A stretch of DNA of 64,000 nt from Candidatus Leptofilum proximum (GCA_016710325.1 JADJXK010000001.1:248001-312000); one strand, 5' to 3'. Positions 26,469 to 36,528 are shown, counted from the stretch's first letter. Notes: generated by a model not told the origin, from the letters alone. Program-made: numbers and translations.

Positions 26469-26930
26469 TTACGTTTCTTTCGGGGGCCGAGGAGGTGTGT
26501 GAGATGCGGTGGGGGCGTCTGGTGTGCAGGATGCCGCTTCTTTCATCAGCCCAACCAGGAGATAAAACGCTTCGGTCCAGGCGTCGGCCACCGCCTGAGT
26601 AAAGGCTTCGCCCTGCAGCTGAGCGAGGGTCCAAAGCAGCGCCTGGCCAAAGGCGTGATAGTGGAACGGCCGTATCCCCTGCCGCCCATGAAATTCCCCC
26701 AACGTCTTAACGGCGGGAATGGTGAACTGCGGTGTCGCCAGGTCGTTAACCCACTGCTCAATAACGGACCAGAATTGGCGACCGTGCCCGGCAACTTCCC
26801 CTGAAAAAAACTCCGGCAGGTGGGGATCCAGCTCCGACAGCCGCAGACAGAAGAGGACTACGGCCGTTTCCCTTTCCGGCCGCAGCCGCGCCAGACTGTC
26901 TTGTACCAGGATAATTGTAGTCAGATCCAT
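26469..26930 (-). CDS. Single-domain globin
   Basis: A 153-residue protein resembling the globin domain of flavohaemoproteins. An N-terminal helix (LVQDSLARLRPERETAVVLF) leads to FFSGEVAGHGRQFW. The run LGEFHGRQGIRPFHYHAFGQ places a His (HYHAFG) where the proximal haem ligand is expected, and ADAWTEAFYLLVGLM is the last helix. No reductase domain follows. The C-terminal 25 residues are Pro/Thr-rich and probably disordered. Such globins handle oxygen or nitric oxide. Start 26930 has no strong ribosome site. Confidence 0.7.
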   Translation of the reverse strand: MDLTTIILVQDSLARLRPERETAVVLFCLRLSELDPHLPEFFSGEVAGHGRQFWSVIEQWVNDLATPQFTIPAVKTLGEFHGRQGIRPFHYHAFGQALLWTLAQLQGEAFTQAVADAWTEAFYLLVGLMKEAASCTPDAPTASHTPPRPPKET

Positions 26931-27029
26931 GCCGCAACTTGATTCTTTACTCGGTTTTCGCTGGGAGTATACGCAACGGCCGTCCGGTAGGCGTCCGGCA
27001 GGTTTCCAAAAAAGATGTTTGCTTCTGCA

Positions 27030-29966
27030 CTAGGCAGGAAGAAGCCCGCGCAAAGCGTAGCTCACCGCTTCGGCGAGGGACAGGCGGGCTCCCTCCGCCT
27101 GGCAGCTGGCCAGGTCCGCCTTACCCAGGTGGTGACAGAGGTTGTCCAGTGCTGCTTCATACTCTTTTTGGCCGTCATGGGGGCGGGGCAAACCACGTGT
27201 GGTCATTTGCTTATCGGCGGCGGCAAACAGCGTCGCGGCCCGCTGGTACTGCCCCTGCGCCAGTGCCAGATGCGCCAGCTGCTCCAGGGAGTAACACAGG
27301 CCAATGGGATCTTGCGTCTGTTGGCGGAGGATCAACGCCTCGCGCATACTAGCGGCGGCGGCGGCGTAGCGACCTTGCTTCACCTGCAAATTGCCCACGT
27401 TTGATAACACCGAGGGCAGGCCAATCTGGTCGCCCACGCGCCGTTTGAGGGTAATGGCTTCCTCTAGCAGGGTAATGGCCGCCTCATGTTCACCCAGCCG
27501 CATGTGGACAATGGCCATATTGTTAAGCACCGGCGTCAGCTGCTGGGGTGTTAAGTCTGGCAGGCCGCGGTAATACGCCAGGCACTCCTGAAAAAGCGTC
27601 TTGGCCTCGGCGTACTGCCCCTGACGTCCGGTGGCAAAGGCAACATAGTGGAGGGTGACGGCAATTTGTCTTTCGTCGTTTAACGTGTAAGCCAGGGTCA
27701 GGGCCTGCTGGTGATGCCGTTCTGCAGCCGCGTAATCTCCTCTAATTTGGGCCGCGTTGCCAGCTTCGTTGAGTAGATGGAGCTGCTGGCCTGGCGGCAG
27801 GAGCGGCAGATAACTGGTGGCCCGTGCCATCCAGGTCTGCAGCTCTTGCAGGTGACCGCGCAAATACCAGAAACGGCTCAGCTCGCCCACAATGGTCGCC
27901 AGCAAAAGCGCGTTTGCTGCCTGGTCGCCGCCGCGGTCCAGCCACTCCAGGGCAACGATGAAATTATTTTCTTCGGCACGCAGGCGCTGCAGCCAGGTTT
28001 GCTGCTCGGCGCTGTACAGCAGCCCACTGCGGCCTTGTTTGGCCAGCTCAGCATAATACCGGGCAAATCGTTGGTGAATGGCAACGGCCGTTTCCGGCGC
28101 CACCTGTGCTAACTGCTCCAGGCCATACTCACGCAAGGTTTGCAGCATGCGGAAACGGGTTTCCGGCTCGTCTGTGGCGGCAGGGGGCAGCAAGCGCAGC
28201 ATACTTTTATCTACCAGAGAGGCAAGGAGAACGGCCGTTTCTTCCGCCAGCAGGGGGAGTTCGTCCGGCTGATCTGTAGGATCGCCAATTTCCGTTTCGC
28301 CAAAAACGGCCGCCACGGCAGAAAGCGTAAAGGAATCGGCAAACAAGGCAAGCCCGGCAAAAAGCGTTTGCTCATCTGGCGTGAGGAGCGAGTAGCTCCA
28401 ATCGATGGCCCCACGCAGGGTTTGATGGCGGCTCGGGCGGTTGCGCGCCTGGCTGGTGAGAAAGCGCAGTCGCTGGTTCAGCTGGCCCAGCATGGCTGCG
28501 GGCGTCAACAGCTTGCTGCGCGCCGCGGCCAGCTCCAACGCCAGCGGCAGGCCGTCCAACCGCTGGCAAATGGCCACAACCGCTTCCCGGTTGGCCTCGC
28601 TGAGAGTAAACCCAGGCTGCACCGCCTGCACTCGCGATACAAAAAGGGCAACGGCAGCATAGTTCAGCAGTTCGGTGACCGGGGGAACGGTGTTGGCCTC
28701 AGGCAGCGGCAGGGGGTCAAGAGGAAATTCATGCTCGCCGTAAAGATGCAGCGCGGCCTGGCTGGTAACCAGCAGACGGAGGCCAGGTACGGCCGTTAAT
28801 AATTCTGCCACCTCAACCGCGCCATCCAGCAAATGTTCAAAATTATCCAAGATGAGGAGCAGCTGTTTGTTTTGCAGCGCTTTTTTGAGGCTGTCTAGAG
28901 GGGAACGGCCGTCCTGTACCGGCTTCCCCACAACATCGGCAATAGCCATTATCACCTGCGAGGGCTCGGTTAACGACGCCAAGGCGACAAAAAAGATGCC
29001 ATCCGGAAAAAGTGCAGGCTGCTGCTGGCGCAGCGTGTCTGCCACCTGGAGACTCAGCCGGGTTTTCCCGGTGCCGCCGGTTCCCGTGATGGTCACCAAC
29101 CTGGTAGGGGATTCAGACTGACCAATGAGATGGGAAACGGCCGTGGTTTCATCCTGACGGCCGATAAAAGTCATTAGCTGCGCCGGTAAATTGTGTGGCG
29201 CGACGGCCGTTGTGCGGGCTTCTGCAAGCCGGTTTTGTACAACACCGGAATCTACCGGCTTGTTCTGGCTGATCGTTTCAAACAGCTGGGCTGTTTCTGG
29301 CATGGGCGCCACGTCCAGTTCCTCTGCCAGACGGGCCACAAATCGTTGGTAGATCTGGAGAGCACCTGCGCGGTCGCCCGCCGCATACCGCAGCGTCATC
29401 ATTTGTCGCACGGCATCCTCTCGCAGTGGATCGTGGTTGAGCAGCATCTGGGCATATACCTGAGCCTGCGGCAAGTCGCCTTGCTGTCGTTCCCGCTCGA
29501 TCAACTGCATCAAGACATTGAGATAGAGCATTTGCAGCCGATCACGTTCTTGAATCAGCCAATCTTCATATAAGTGAGGCAGCAAACTGCCAGTATAGAG
29601 GGTGACCGCCTCAGCCAGTTGATGGGGAGAACGGCAGCCAGCTTCAAATTCAGCCACGTCCAGCCAGTACGGGGCCGCAGGATTCCACTGCACCGTTGTC
29701 CCGGTTCGCAGCAGCCAGGGCGCGTCTGGGCTGGCGGGCGGAAGCGCCTTCAGCAGGTCGTGCAGGTGACGGCGTAGATTGGCGCGCGCTTCGCGCTCCG
29801 GCACATCGTCCCAAAACAAAAAAGCCACGCCGTCGCGGGCGATAGGCGCCTGGCGGTTGAGCAGCAGATAAGCCAGCAGCGGCTGTGTTTTGGGCAGTGC
29901 TGCCCAGCGCATAGGTTGTCCGTCAACAAACAATCGCAAGGGGCCAAACAAGTGAATGGTCAACAT
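27030..29966 (-). CDS. SARP/AfsR-like STAND transcriptional regulator
   Basis: A 978-residue regulator. Residues 1-90 resemble a winged-helix DNA-binding domain (LTIHLFGPLRLFVDG, then REARANLRRHLHDLL). A bacterial transcriptional activation domain follows (about 95-240, ERDRLQMLYLNVLMQLIER). The NB-ARC ATPase has Walker A TGTGGTGKTRLS (near 292) and Walker B LLLILDNFEHLLDG, with LPLALELAAARSKLL downstream. The C-terminal 350 residues form TPR repeats with A-rich helices. Such proteins act as ATP-gated switches on nearby genes, but no target is evident; the divergent methyltransferase is one candidate. Confidence 0.88.
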   Translation of the reverse strand: MLTIHLFGPLRLFVDGQPMRWAALPKTQPLLAYLLLNRQAPIARDGVAFLFWDDVPEREARANLRRHLHDLLKALPPASPDAPWLLRTGTTVQWNPAAPYWLDVAEFEAGCRSPHQLAEAVTLYTGSLLPHLYEDWLIQERDRLQMLYLNVLMQLIERERQQGDLPQAQVYAQMLLNHDPLREDAVRQMMTLRYAAGDRAGALQIYQRFVARLAEELDVAPMPETAQLFETISQNKPVDSGVVQNRLAEARTTAVAPHNLPAQLMTFIGRQDETTAVSHLIGQSESPTRLVTITGTGGTGKTRLSLQVADTLRQQQPALFPDGIFFVALASLTEPSQVIMAIADVVGKPVQDGRSPLDSLKKALQNKQLLLILDNFEHLLDGAVEVAELLTAVPGLRLLVTSQAALHLYGEHEFPLDPLPLPEANTVPPVTELLNYAAVALFVSRVQAVQPGFTLSEANREAVVAICQRLDGLPLALELAAARSKLLTPAAMLGQLNQRLRFLTSQARNRPSRHQTLRGAIDWSYSLLTPDEQTLFAGLALFADSFTLSAVAAVFGETEIGDPTDQPDELPLLAEETAVLLASLVDKSMLRLLPPAATDEPETRFRMLQTLREYGLEQLAQVAPETAVAIHQRFARYYAELAKQGRSGLLYSAEQQTWLQRLRAEENNFIVALEWLDRGGDQAANALLLATIVGELSRFWYLRGHLQELQTWMARATSYLPLLPPGQQLHLLNEAGNAAQIRGDYAAAERHHQQALTLAYTLNDERQIAVTLHYVAFATGRQGQYAEAKTLFQECLAYYRGLPDLTPQQLTPVLNNMAIVHMRLGEHEAAITLLEEAITLKRRVGDQIGLPSVLSNVGNLQVKQGRYAAAAASMREALILRQQTQDPIGLCYSLEQLAHLALAQGQYQRAATLFAAADKQMTTRGLPRPHDGQKEYEAALDNLCHHLGKADLASCQAEGARLSLAEAVSYALRGLLPA

Positions 29967-30125
29967 GATTTTTATCGAAGCTCAAGTGGATGAAACGATA
30001 CAAACGATACGCTCCCATTTTACCGGATTGGCAGCCAGAAAGGTAAACATTTGGTTTGCCAGACCGCAGGTAAAGTACAATAGATTTGGTGTTTGCAACA
30101 CCAGCATTAATTAGGAGAGGAATCA

Positions 30126-30899
30126 TTGAGATCTTACACGATTGAACAGGATTATCTTGGCGAATTTTTGGACGCAGTCAACTACGACCTTGAAGTTGGC
30201 GGTGACGATCCTTCACACTATTTCTATATCGGCCTGGCCAAAGAAATTGGGGGCAAGGTTTTGGAAGTTGCTTGTGGCACAGGATTGGTGACCTTGCCGC
30301 TGGCTGCTCAGGGAATCGACATTGCCGGGCTAGACATCATGCCAACTATGCTGGCCCAGGCGAAATCCAAGGCCGAAGAACAAGGGTTACCCGTACGATG
30401 GTTTCAGGGAGACGCCCGAAATTTTTCGCTTGGCGAGAAATTTAATTTTATCTACATAACAGGCAATGCCTTTCAAGCATTCCTCAATAACGCCGATCAG
30501 CGCGCCATGTTGGGCAGCGTTCGCCAGCATCTGGCTGAAGGCGGTATTTTTGCCTTCGAGACACGCAATCCCAGATGGGCCGATCTCGTCACCACCCACA
30601 ATGAAACGGAGTGGATGACATACACTAATGCCAGGGGCTATGAAGTTCGTATTACAGAGGCGCAGGAATACGATCATATGGCCCAGGTTCTGACATATAC
30701 GCTTTGGCGACGTTGGTGCGAATCCGGTGAAGAAAAGGAGCGGGTTACCCACATCGCTATCCGTTACACATTTCCCCAGGAATTGATTGCTCTGCTGGAG
30801 GATAGGGGCTTCCGCATTTTGCATCAGTACGGGGATTGGGATAAGAGCCCGCTGACAAAAGACAGCGAATCTATCATCACTGTATGCGAAATCACCTGA
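30126..30899 (+). CDS. Class I SAM-dependent methyltransferase
   Basis: A 257-residue enzyme. KVLEVACGTGLVTLPLAAQG (motif I), IDIAGLDIMPTMLAQAKSKA and VRWFQGDARNFSLGEKFNFI (motif II region) define the SAM-binding Rossmann fold. The start is TTG at 30126, chosen because AGGAGAGG lies just upstream and no nearer ATG fits. The C-terminal part is a mixed sheet like that of small-molecule methyltransferases. The substrate is unknown. The gene is AT-richer than most of the window and has no ACGGCCGT. Confidence 0.82.
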   Translation: MRSYTIEQDYLGEFLDAVNYDLEVGGDDPSHYFYIGLAKEIGGKVLEVACGTGLVTLPLAAQGIDIAGLDIMPTMLAQAKSKAEEQGLPVRWFQGDARNFSLGEKFNFIYITGNAFQAFLNNADQRAMLGSVRQHLAEGGIFAFETRNPRWADLVTTHNETEWMTYTNARGYEVRITEAQEYDHMAQVLTYTLWRRWCESGEEKERVTHIAIRYTFPQELIALLEDRGFRILHQYGDWDKSPLTKDSESIITVCEIT

Positions 30900-30973
30900 A
30901 CGGTTATATTCTCAATCCATCTTCTTTGTGAATTAAGAAGCACAAATTGTGTCCGCAAAATGGGTTCGCTTTT

Positions 30974-31047
30974 GTAGCTACCTGTTGACAGTGCATCATT
31001 TTTATGTTAATTTATAGCTACCGATAAGTAAGCATTATTGGTAGCTA
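30974..31047. repeat. TAGCTACC repeats upstream of the integrase
   Basis: TAGCTACC occurs at 30975-30982 and 31015-31022 and inverted at 31040-31047. The last two form a 9-bp stem with a 17-base loop, 20-55 bp before the integrase start. They may be recombination core or arm sites, or an operator for the integrase. Confidence 0.5.
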
Positions 31048-31069
31048 TATAATCTGGAGCAACTTTGTA

Positions 31070-32221
31070 ATGGACCCTGTGACAGCACTTGAGAAACCTG
31101 GCGAGCAGCCAACAACCCAACAGAAATCTATTGTGCAGCATGCCGGTAAGGCCGCCAACCAGGCAGCCGCCAGCTATCTTTTCACCGACTACCGTCAACG
31201 GCGTTCTCCCAGGACTATACGAACGCAAACGGCCGCTCTCCAGCTGTGGGTCCACTATCTGCACGCGTTGGCCATTGCCGATGATCTCCTGGCAGAAGCA
31301 GAGTCTTGGGCCAGCAGCCACTTCCCAAAAACAACTCTGCAGCAAATGGCCGAGCAGGTTGAAGCCCAAGACACATCACCATCGGTTATTTTTGGCGCAC
31401 ACTACTGCCAGCATCAACCGGTGGCCTGGCTGGGAATTACCTGGGGCCTGGTGGAAGGATTTGTGCGCTGGCTGCTCAACCAGGGATACAGCCTGGCCAG
31501 CGTCAACAACCGGCTCTCGGCGATTAAGGTGTATGCCCGGCTGGCGGCCAAGGCTGGCGTTATCCCCCCCGAAGAGCATGCGTTGATTCGTGAAGTACGG
31601 GGTTACGGCCGTACCGAAGGCAAACGTATCGATACCACACGCAACAAACAGCGCCTCGGCTACAAAAAAGAAGAAGCGATTGTGCTCACCGCCAGGCAGG
31701 CCCGTCGCCTGAAAACAGAACATCCCCCCACCCCGCAAGGCATCCGGGACCGGCTGATGATTTGCCTGCTGCTGGATTTGGGGCTGCGTGCCAGTGAAGT
31801 GGCGGCGCTCCAGGTTGAAGACCTGGCCGAAGTCGGCTATGCCATCGTTTATCGGCAAAAAACAGACACCACTGACCGGATGGAGCTGACGGCCGACATC
31901 GAGGCCGCCTTACAGGCTTATGCCAGGTATATGCGAAAATCGGGCACGCTGCTGCGCGGCAGCCGCAAGAACAACAAGCTGACAGACCAGGTGATGTCGG
32001 TCCGGGCGATTGGCGCCCGCGTGAAGATTTTGGGGCGAGACATTCTGGGCATTTGGGAGCTGAGTCCGCACGACCTGCGCCACACCTGGGCCACGCGAGC
32101 GGCCAAAGACAGCAGTCCCTTTGTCCTGCGTGACGCCGGAGGCTGGACCAATATGCAGACACCCGGCCGGTACGTGGAACGAGCAAAGGTGGTCAACGAG
32201 GGCATCAAGCTGGACTATTGA
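31070..32221 (+). CDS. Tyrosine recombinase (XerC/phage integrase family)
   Basis: A 383-residue site-specific recombinase. An N-terminal SAM-like core-binding domain lies in about residues 40-170 (AAASYLFTDYRQRRSPRTIR). The catalytic domain has the first Arg in GLRASEVAALQVEDL, the His-x-x-Arg box in HDLRHTWATRA and the nucleophile Tyr in TPGRYVERAKVV. It is complete. The last 7 bp overlap the convergent membrane-protein gene. No phage or plasmid gene adjoins it, so it could be the relic of an integrated element or a solitary chromosomal recombinase. Confidence 0.88.
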   Translation: MDPVTALEKPGEQPTTQQKSIVQHAGKAANQAAASYLFTDYRQRRSPRTIRTQTAALQLWVHYLHALAIADDLLAEAESWASSHFPKTTLQQMAEQVEAQDTSPSVIFGAHYCQHQPVAWLGITWGLVEGFVRWLLNQGYSLASVNNRLSAIKVYARLAAKAGVIPPEEHALIREVRGYGRTEGKRIDTTRNKQRLGYKKEEAIVLTARQARRLKTEHPPTPQGIRDRLMICLLLDLGLRASEVAALQVEDLAEVGYAIVYRQKTDTTDRMELTADIEAALQAYARYMRKSGTLLRGSRKNNKLTDQVMSVRAIGARVKILGRDILGIWELSPHDLRHTWATRAAKDSSPFVLRDAGGWTNMQTPGRYVERAKVVNEGIKLDY

Positions 32222-32925
32222 TTTATCGAGTTTTGCAGTAAAACGATACTCAGCAGCAGGACCCACACCTCGAAAAGAATGGTTCCAAGCGCCAGCATCG
32301 GGAAAAGCTGTCTGGCCACAAGGGTAGCTGAGCCAACGAGGCTGATCACTGCCAGCGCCAGACCCATCCAACACATCAAGCCAGGTACAGACCGGCTATA
32401 GAGCAGCCCGACAGAAGCCGCCGCCAGCAGAATGGCGCGTGGTAAGGTGCTTAAGGCGAGCATGTAAACGCCAATCGCATCCAGGGCCACTACTGATGCC
32501 GTGTCGCCACCTGCCTGGGCAATGTCAATACCGATATGGTTCAAAACGGCACTTAGCGGCCAGAGGAAGGCGACAATGATCCCACTGGCGACGGCGGCTG
32601 TGGCCAGCGTACCGCCACCCTCGCTGCGTCCGAGGACATCAGACAGTCCGCCCAGAAAAAGCAGGAAAAAGGGCATTGGCAGCGTCATCAGGTAGTTGCC
32701 CAATTTGAGCGTCATGCCGTGTTCGGTGTAATAGGCAACGTGCTGGGCCGCGGCATCCGGCGGCCCCATCTGCGGAAAGACCAGGATGATGAAGTACAGC
32801 AGAGCGCCAAACTGCATGAGGCCAAAAAGGATGCCGCTGATGAAGGCCATTCGTTCAAGGTTCATCGCCGGACTAATCTGCCCGTTGACGGAATTGAAAA
32901 GTGCATTGGATATTGTTTCGTTCAT
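32215..32925 (-). CDS. Hypothetical polytopic membrane protein
   Basis: A 236-residue protein with about six membrane helices, beginning with MAFISGILFGLMQFGALLYF near residue 26. A soluble loop PQMGPPDAAAQHVAYYTEHG follows helix 1. It vaguely resembles DUF4386-type proteins, but I do not claim this. It lies 60 bp upstream of nothing on the same strand except the integrase overlap; the cytochrome gene 60 bp before it on the same strand may share its transcript. Confidence 0.6.
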   Translation of the reverse strand: MNETISNALFNSVNGQISPAMNLERMAFISGILFGLMQFGALLYFIILVFPQMGPPDAAAQHVAYYTEHGMTLKLGNYLMTLPMPFFLLFLGGLSDVLGRSEGGGTLATAAVASGIIVAFLWPLSAVLNHIGIDIAQAGGDTASVVALDAIGVYMLALSTLPRAILLAAASVGLLYSRSVPGLMCWMGLALAVISLVGSATLVARQLFPMLALGTILFEVWVLLLSIVLLQNSINQ

Positions 32926-32985
32926 TTTTAACCCTTATTGCGTGGTGTGCAGCGTGTAGAAGCCACAACTGCACACCACAAACTA

Positions 32986-33897
32986 CTACCGATTGCCGTA
33001 TGGCCTGGCCGGAACCGACTGCAAATAGAGCCACAAAGCGGTGATTTCCTCGTCCGTCAGGTGTTTAAAAGCTGGCCAGGGCATTTTTGTTGGGTCTACG
33101 GCCGTTCCGTCGGGACGTTGACCTTCACGGAGAACCCGCACAAATGCTGCCTGGTCCCAGGTACCCAGACCGGTCTCTTCGTCTGGCGTCAGATTCTTGG
33201 CATAGGGTGGGTCAGAAGGCACGCCGGGAATTGGTCCGCCCGACAGCCCTTCACCGTGGCAGCTCATGCAGGTTTGAGAGGCCAGGTAATGACCATACTC
33301 GGCCGTTGGCCCTTTGGCAATGGCCGCCGGGCGTGGCGCGTTGTGGTCGATGCTTTCCGCTGGCAGAAGGGGGAAAAGATTACCGGCTATCAGCACGCGG
33401 GCCACGGGACCAACTGAGAGGGCTGGCGGTGTGCGGTCTACCGGTGGCAGACTTTTAAGAAAGGCGATCAAGTGGCCCAAATCCTCATCGTTCATCTTGT
33501 TGTAATCAAGCGAGGGCATGATCACCAGCGGCTTGCCATCGGTACCGATGCCGTGCCGGATGGCCCGCACCCAGTCGGTATCGGTGAATGTTTGCCCAAT
33601 GCCACCTTGACCAGGGGTAAGATTCGCCCCAGAAACGGTGCCCATGATGGCGTCGTCAATCACCGTGATGCCAGCTCCATCTGTACCGTGACAATCAATG
33701 CAGCCGTGGGTAAAAAACTGCCGCTTGCCTTCGGCCACGGCCGCTTCACCAGTGGGAATGGATACGGCCGTTGGCTGCACAGCGTAGGTTTTGGTCAACT
33801 TTAGGCCGCTGATAAGATACACGCTCGTTACGACCACAATTAACAAACCGACGATGCTCCCAAAGATCCAACCTATCCATTTCATTATTCGTTTCAT
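32986..33897 (-). CDS. Membrane-anchored di-haem c-type cytochrome
   Basis: A 303-residue electron carrier. A single N-terminal membrane helix (about 8-30) anchors it, with the rest outside. Two CxxCH haem sites are seen: CIDCH at 66-70 and CMSCH at 210-214, each starting a cytochrome c fold. Met candidates for the sixth ligand lie in VIMPSLDYNKM and KMPWPAF. The start at 33897 follows AGGAG; the frame can be extended by 7 residues but without support. Two-domain cytochromes like this pass electrons to dehydrogenases or terminal oxidases; no partner gene is next to it. Confidence 0.88.
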   Translation of the reverse strand: MKRIMKWIGWIFGSIVGLLIVVVTSVYLISGLKLTKTYAVQPTAVSIPTGEAAVAEGKRQFFTHGCIDCHGTDGAGITVIDDAIMGTVSGANLTPGQGGIGQTFTDTDWVRAIRHGIGTDGKPLVIMPSLDYNKMNDEDLGHLIAFLKSLPPVDRTPPALSVGPVARVLIAGNLFPLLPAESIDHNAPRPAAIAKGPTAEYGHYLASQTCMSCHGEGLSGGPIPGVPSDPPYAKNLTPDEETGLGTWDQAAFVRVLREGQRPDGTAVDPTKMPWPAFKHLTDEEITALWLYLQSVPARPYGNR

Positions 33898-34109
33898 TAA
33901 ATTTCTCCTGAAATACAAGTAGTTTCATCCTGGATTTTCACCAAACCGTAGTCTATTGCTTTCAGAGGTCTTTACTCCAGCCACAGTATGTCCACACTTC
34001 CGTCCACACTTCGATTGTGGACGTGCGGGGTGGGATGCTATAATGCGCAGCTTGAAAAAGCTGTTAGCTGCCAGCCAGGCTAACGGCCGTCTTCGAGGAG
34101 TAAAGAGCG

Positions 34110-36434
34110 ATGAAGCTTGAGCGGGAAATGTCGTTTGGAGTGCGGCTGCGGCAGCTGCGCGAGGCAGCAGGTCTCACCCGTGAGCAGCTGGCTGAACGAG
34201 CCGGGCTAACCGCCAAGGGCATTGGGGCACTGGAACGCGGCGAGCGCCAGCGCCCTTACCCCCATACCGTTCAAGCTCTGGTGGCCGCCCTGGAGTTACC
34301 AGAAGAGCAGCGCGAAACTCTGGTGGCAGCACTCAAGTTCCGCGCCAGCGCCCCTTCCTCAGGCATGCCCGCACCCACGGCCGTACTGCCTGTTCCCCCC
34401 ACCCCGATCATTGGACGCGAAGAAGACATTGCTGCCGTGGAACACCTCTTAACTGAGTCCCAGGTGCGTTTGCTCACGCTGACCGGGCCGGGAGGGGTTG
34501 GCAAGACTCGCCTGTGCCTACACGTCGCCTCCGCCCTCACGGGCCACTTTACCGATGGTGTGGTACTGGTGACCCTGGCTTCGCTCCAGGCGGCAAGTTT
34601 GGTCATCCCCGCTATTGCCGCGGCACTCCATCTACGTGAGACTGTAGATTTGCCCCTGCGGGATCACCTCCAGCGCTACCTCGGCTCGAAGCAGATGCTT
34701 CTGATTTTGGACAACTTCGAGCACGTTGTAGATGCAGCTCCAGAAATAGCCGCCCTGCTTCGAGCTTGCCCCATGCTCCGGGTTTTGGTGACCAGTCGTG
34801 CACCTTTGCACGTACGGGGTGAGCAAGAATATCCGGTGAAGCCGCTGGCCTTGCCAGCTCTCGATCACATTCCCCAGGTGGATGAGGTAAAAAGCACATC
34901 GGCCGTTGAACTTTTTCTGAAATGTGCCCAGGCGGCCGTACCTGATTTTGTGTTGACGCAAGCAAATGCAACGGCCGTCATCGCAATTTGTCGCCGTTTG
35001 GATGGCTTACCCCTGGCAATTGAGCTGGCGGCCGCACGGATAAAGCTGTTGGGGCCGACGGCGCTGCTGGCGCGGCTAGATCGCGCGCTGCCGCTGCTGG
35101 TAGGTGGCCCCCGCGACCTGCCAGAGCGCCAGCAAACGATGCGGCAGACAGTCGCCTGGAGCTACGATCTTCTGCCGACACACGAACAGCAGCTTTTCCG
35201 CTGCCTGGCCGTGTTTGCTGGGGGCTGGCACCTGGCTGCGGCCGAAGCCGTGTGCGGGGAGAGCGAGGATGAGCCGAACGAGATTCTGGATGGACTGACC
35301 TCTCTATTGGATAAGAACCTCATTATTCGGACGGAAGACCCCTACGGCGAGCCTCGTTTTGCCTTCCTAGAGACCATCCGTGCCTACGCTTTGGAACAAC
35401 TGGAGGCAGAAGGAGAGACGAAGGAGATACACCGAAATCATGCACTCTACTTTCGGACTTTGGCTGAAGAAGTGGGGCTTGAACTGGCCCGTGGTCTCCA
35501 GGTTGACTTGCTGAAACGCCTGGGGCAGGAATACGCCAATTTTCGCTGGGCATTAGATTGGTTTCTGGCTCAGGGAGACGCCGGGAGCATCGTCCAAATA
35601 GGCTGGTCATTATGGCATTTTTGGTATCAAGGCGCCAGTGCAGATGGGCTGCGCTGGATGGAACGGGCGCTGGCGCTGCCTGGAGATTGGTCAGCGCAAA
35701 CCCGGGCGCGGGCACTTTTCATACTGGGCGCATCGCTCAACGAACAAGGTCAGTTAGACCAAGCCGCTGCCGCGGTGAAAGAGGGATTGGCTTACATAGG
35801 GGACGTGGATTGGCAAACCTGCAAGTTCGGTTTGCCGCTCTACGGCTTTATCATGCTCGCTCAGGGGGTGCTCGATCAAGCCAGGCACTTTATGAACCAG
35901 ACTCTGGCGCTGGCGAGGAGGGAAGGTGATAAAGTGGCTGAAGGCATCGCGTTGATCGGCCTGGCCCAGGTGGCAATCGATGCGGATGATTTTGCAGGCG
36001 CCCTCTCCCATTTGGAGCGGGCCGAGCCGCTGCTCCGGGCGGCAGGCGCGCTGTTTGAACTCTCAGTGTGTCTGATTGTGCGATCAATAATCCCCCAAAT
36101 TCAGGGAGAGTATCGGCTAGCAGCGGATCTGCTGCGCGAGAGCATCGCTATCTCTGTTCAATTACACGATACGTCCACAATGGTGGCCGCTTTAGAGGGT
36201 CTGGCCGGTTCGCTGGCCGGGCAAGGCGAAGGAGAGACTGCGGCGTATCTCTTTGGGGCGGCGGAAGCGCTGCGTGAGACAATGGGCGCCTTTGGCCGGA
36301 CTTCGCGCACCTTCGAAGAGTTATACAGCCGTTATTTCGACAAACTGGATGTGGCCAACCTGGAAAAAGCGCGGCAGCGAGGCCGGAGAATGTCATTGGA
36401 GGAAGTGGCAGCACTCGCCTTGGACCAGCGGTAG
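34110..36434 (+). CDS. XRE-type helix-turn-helix STAND regulator with TPR repeats
   Basis: A 774-residue protein. An XRE helix-turn-helix (about 8-68) reads RLRQLREAAGLTREQLAERA and LTAKGIGALERGERQRPYP. The NB-ARC ATPase has Walker A GPGGVGKTRL, Walker B LLILDNFEHV and RLDGLPLAIELAAARIKLLG. A winged-helix and TPR-like C-terminus follow (from about 400). Same design as the regulator at 27030-29966 but with a different DNA-binding head. ATG 34110 follows GAGGAG. Targets unknown. Confidence 0.87.
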   Translation: MKLEREMSFGVRLRQLREAAGLTREQLAERAGLTAKGIGALERGERQRPYPHTVQALVAALELPEEQRETLVAALKFRASAPSSGMPAPTAVLPVPPTPIIGREEDIAAVEHLLTESQVRLLTLTGPGGVGKTRLCLHVASALTGHFTDGVVLVTLASLQAASLVIPAIAAALHLRETVDLPLRDHLQRYLGSKQMLLILDNFEHVVDAAPEIAALLRACPMLRVLVTSRAPLHVRGEQEYPVKPLALPALDHIPQVDEVKSTSAVELFLKCAQAAVPDFVLTQANATAVIAICRRLDGLPLAIELAAARIKLLGPTALLARLDRALPLLVGGPRDLPERQQTMRQTVAWSYDLLPTHEQQLFRCLAVFAGGWHLAAAEAVCGESEDEPNEILDGLTSLLDKNLIIRTEDPYGEPRFAFLETIRAYALEQLEAEGETKEIHRNHALYFRTLAEEVGLELARGLQVDLLKRLGQEYANFRWALDWFLAQGDAGSIVQIGWSLWHFWYQGASADGLRWMERALALPGDWSAQTRARALFILGASLNEQGQLDQAAAAVKEGLAYIGDVDWQTCKFGLPLYGFIMLAQGVLDQARHFMNQTLALARREGDKVAEGIALIGLAQVAIDADDFAGALSHLERAEPLLRAAGALFELSVCLIVRSIIPQIQGEYRLAADLLRESIAISVQLHDTSTMVAALEGLAGSLAGQGEGETAAYLFGAAEALRETMGAFGRTSRTFEELYSRYFDKLDVANLEKARQRGRRMSLEEVAALALDQR

Positions 36435-36528
36435 CTGCTATGCTCTGCCTGCTTCGGTTTGGCAACGGCGCCTAAGTTCGTTATCCTTTTGTTCGCTTGC
36501 TATTGGTAAAAGGATCACTGGATGCTTG

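Noticed and set aside
30975..32221. An integrated phage or plasmid around the tyrosine recombinase
   Set aside because: No structural, replication or tRNA-attachment sequences were seen on either side.
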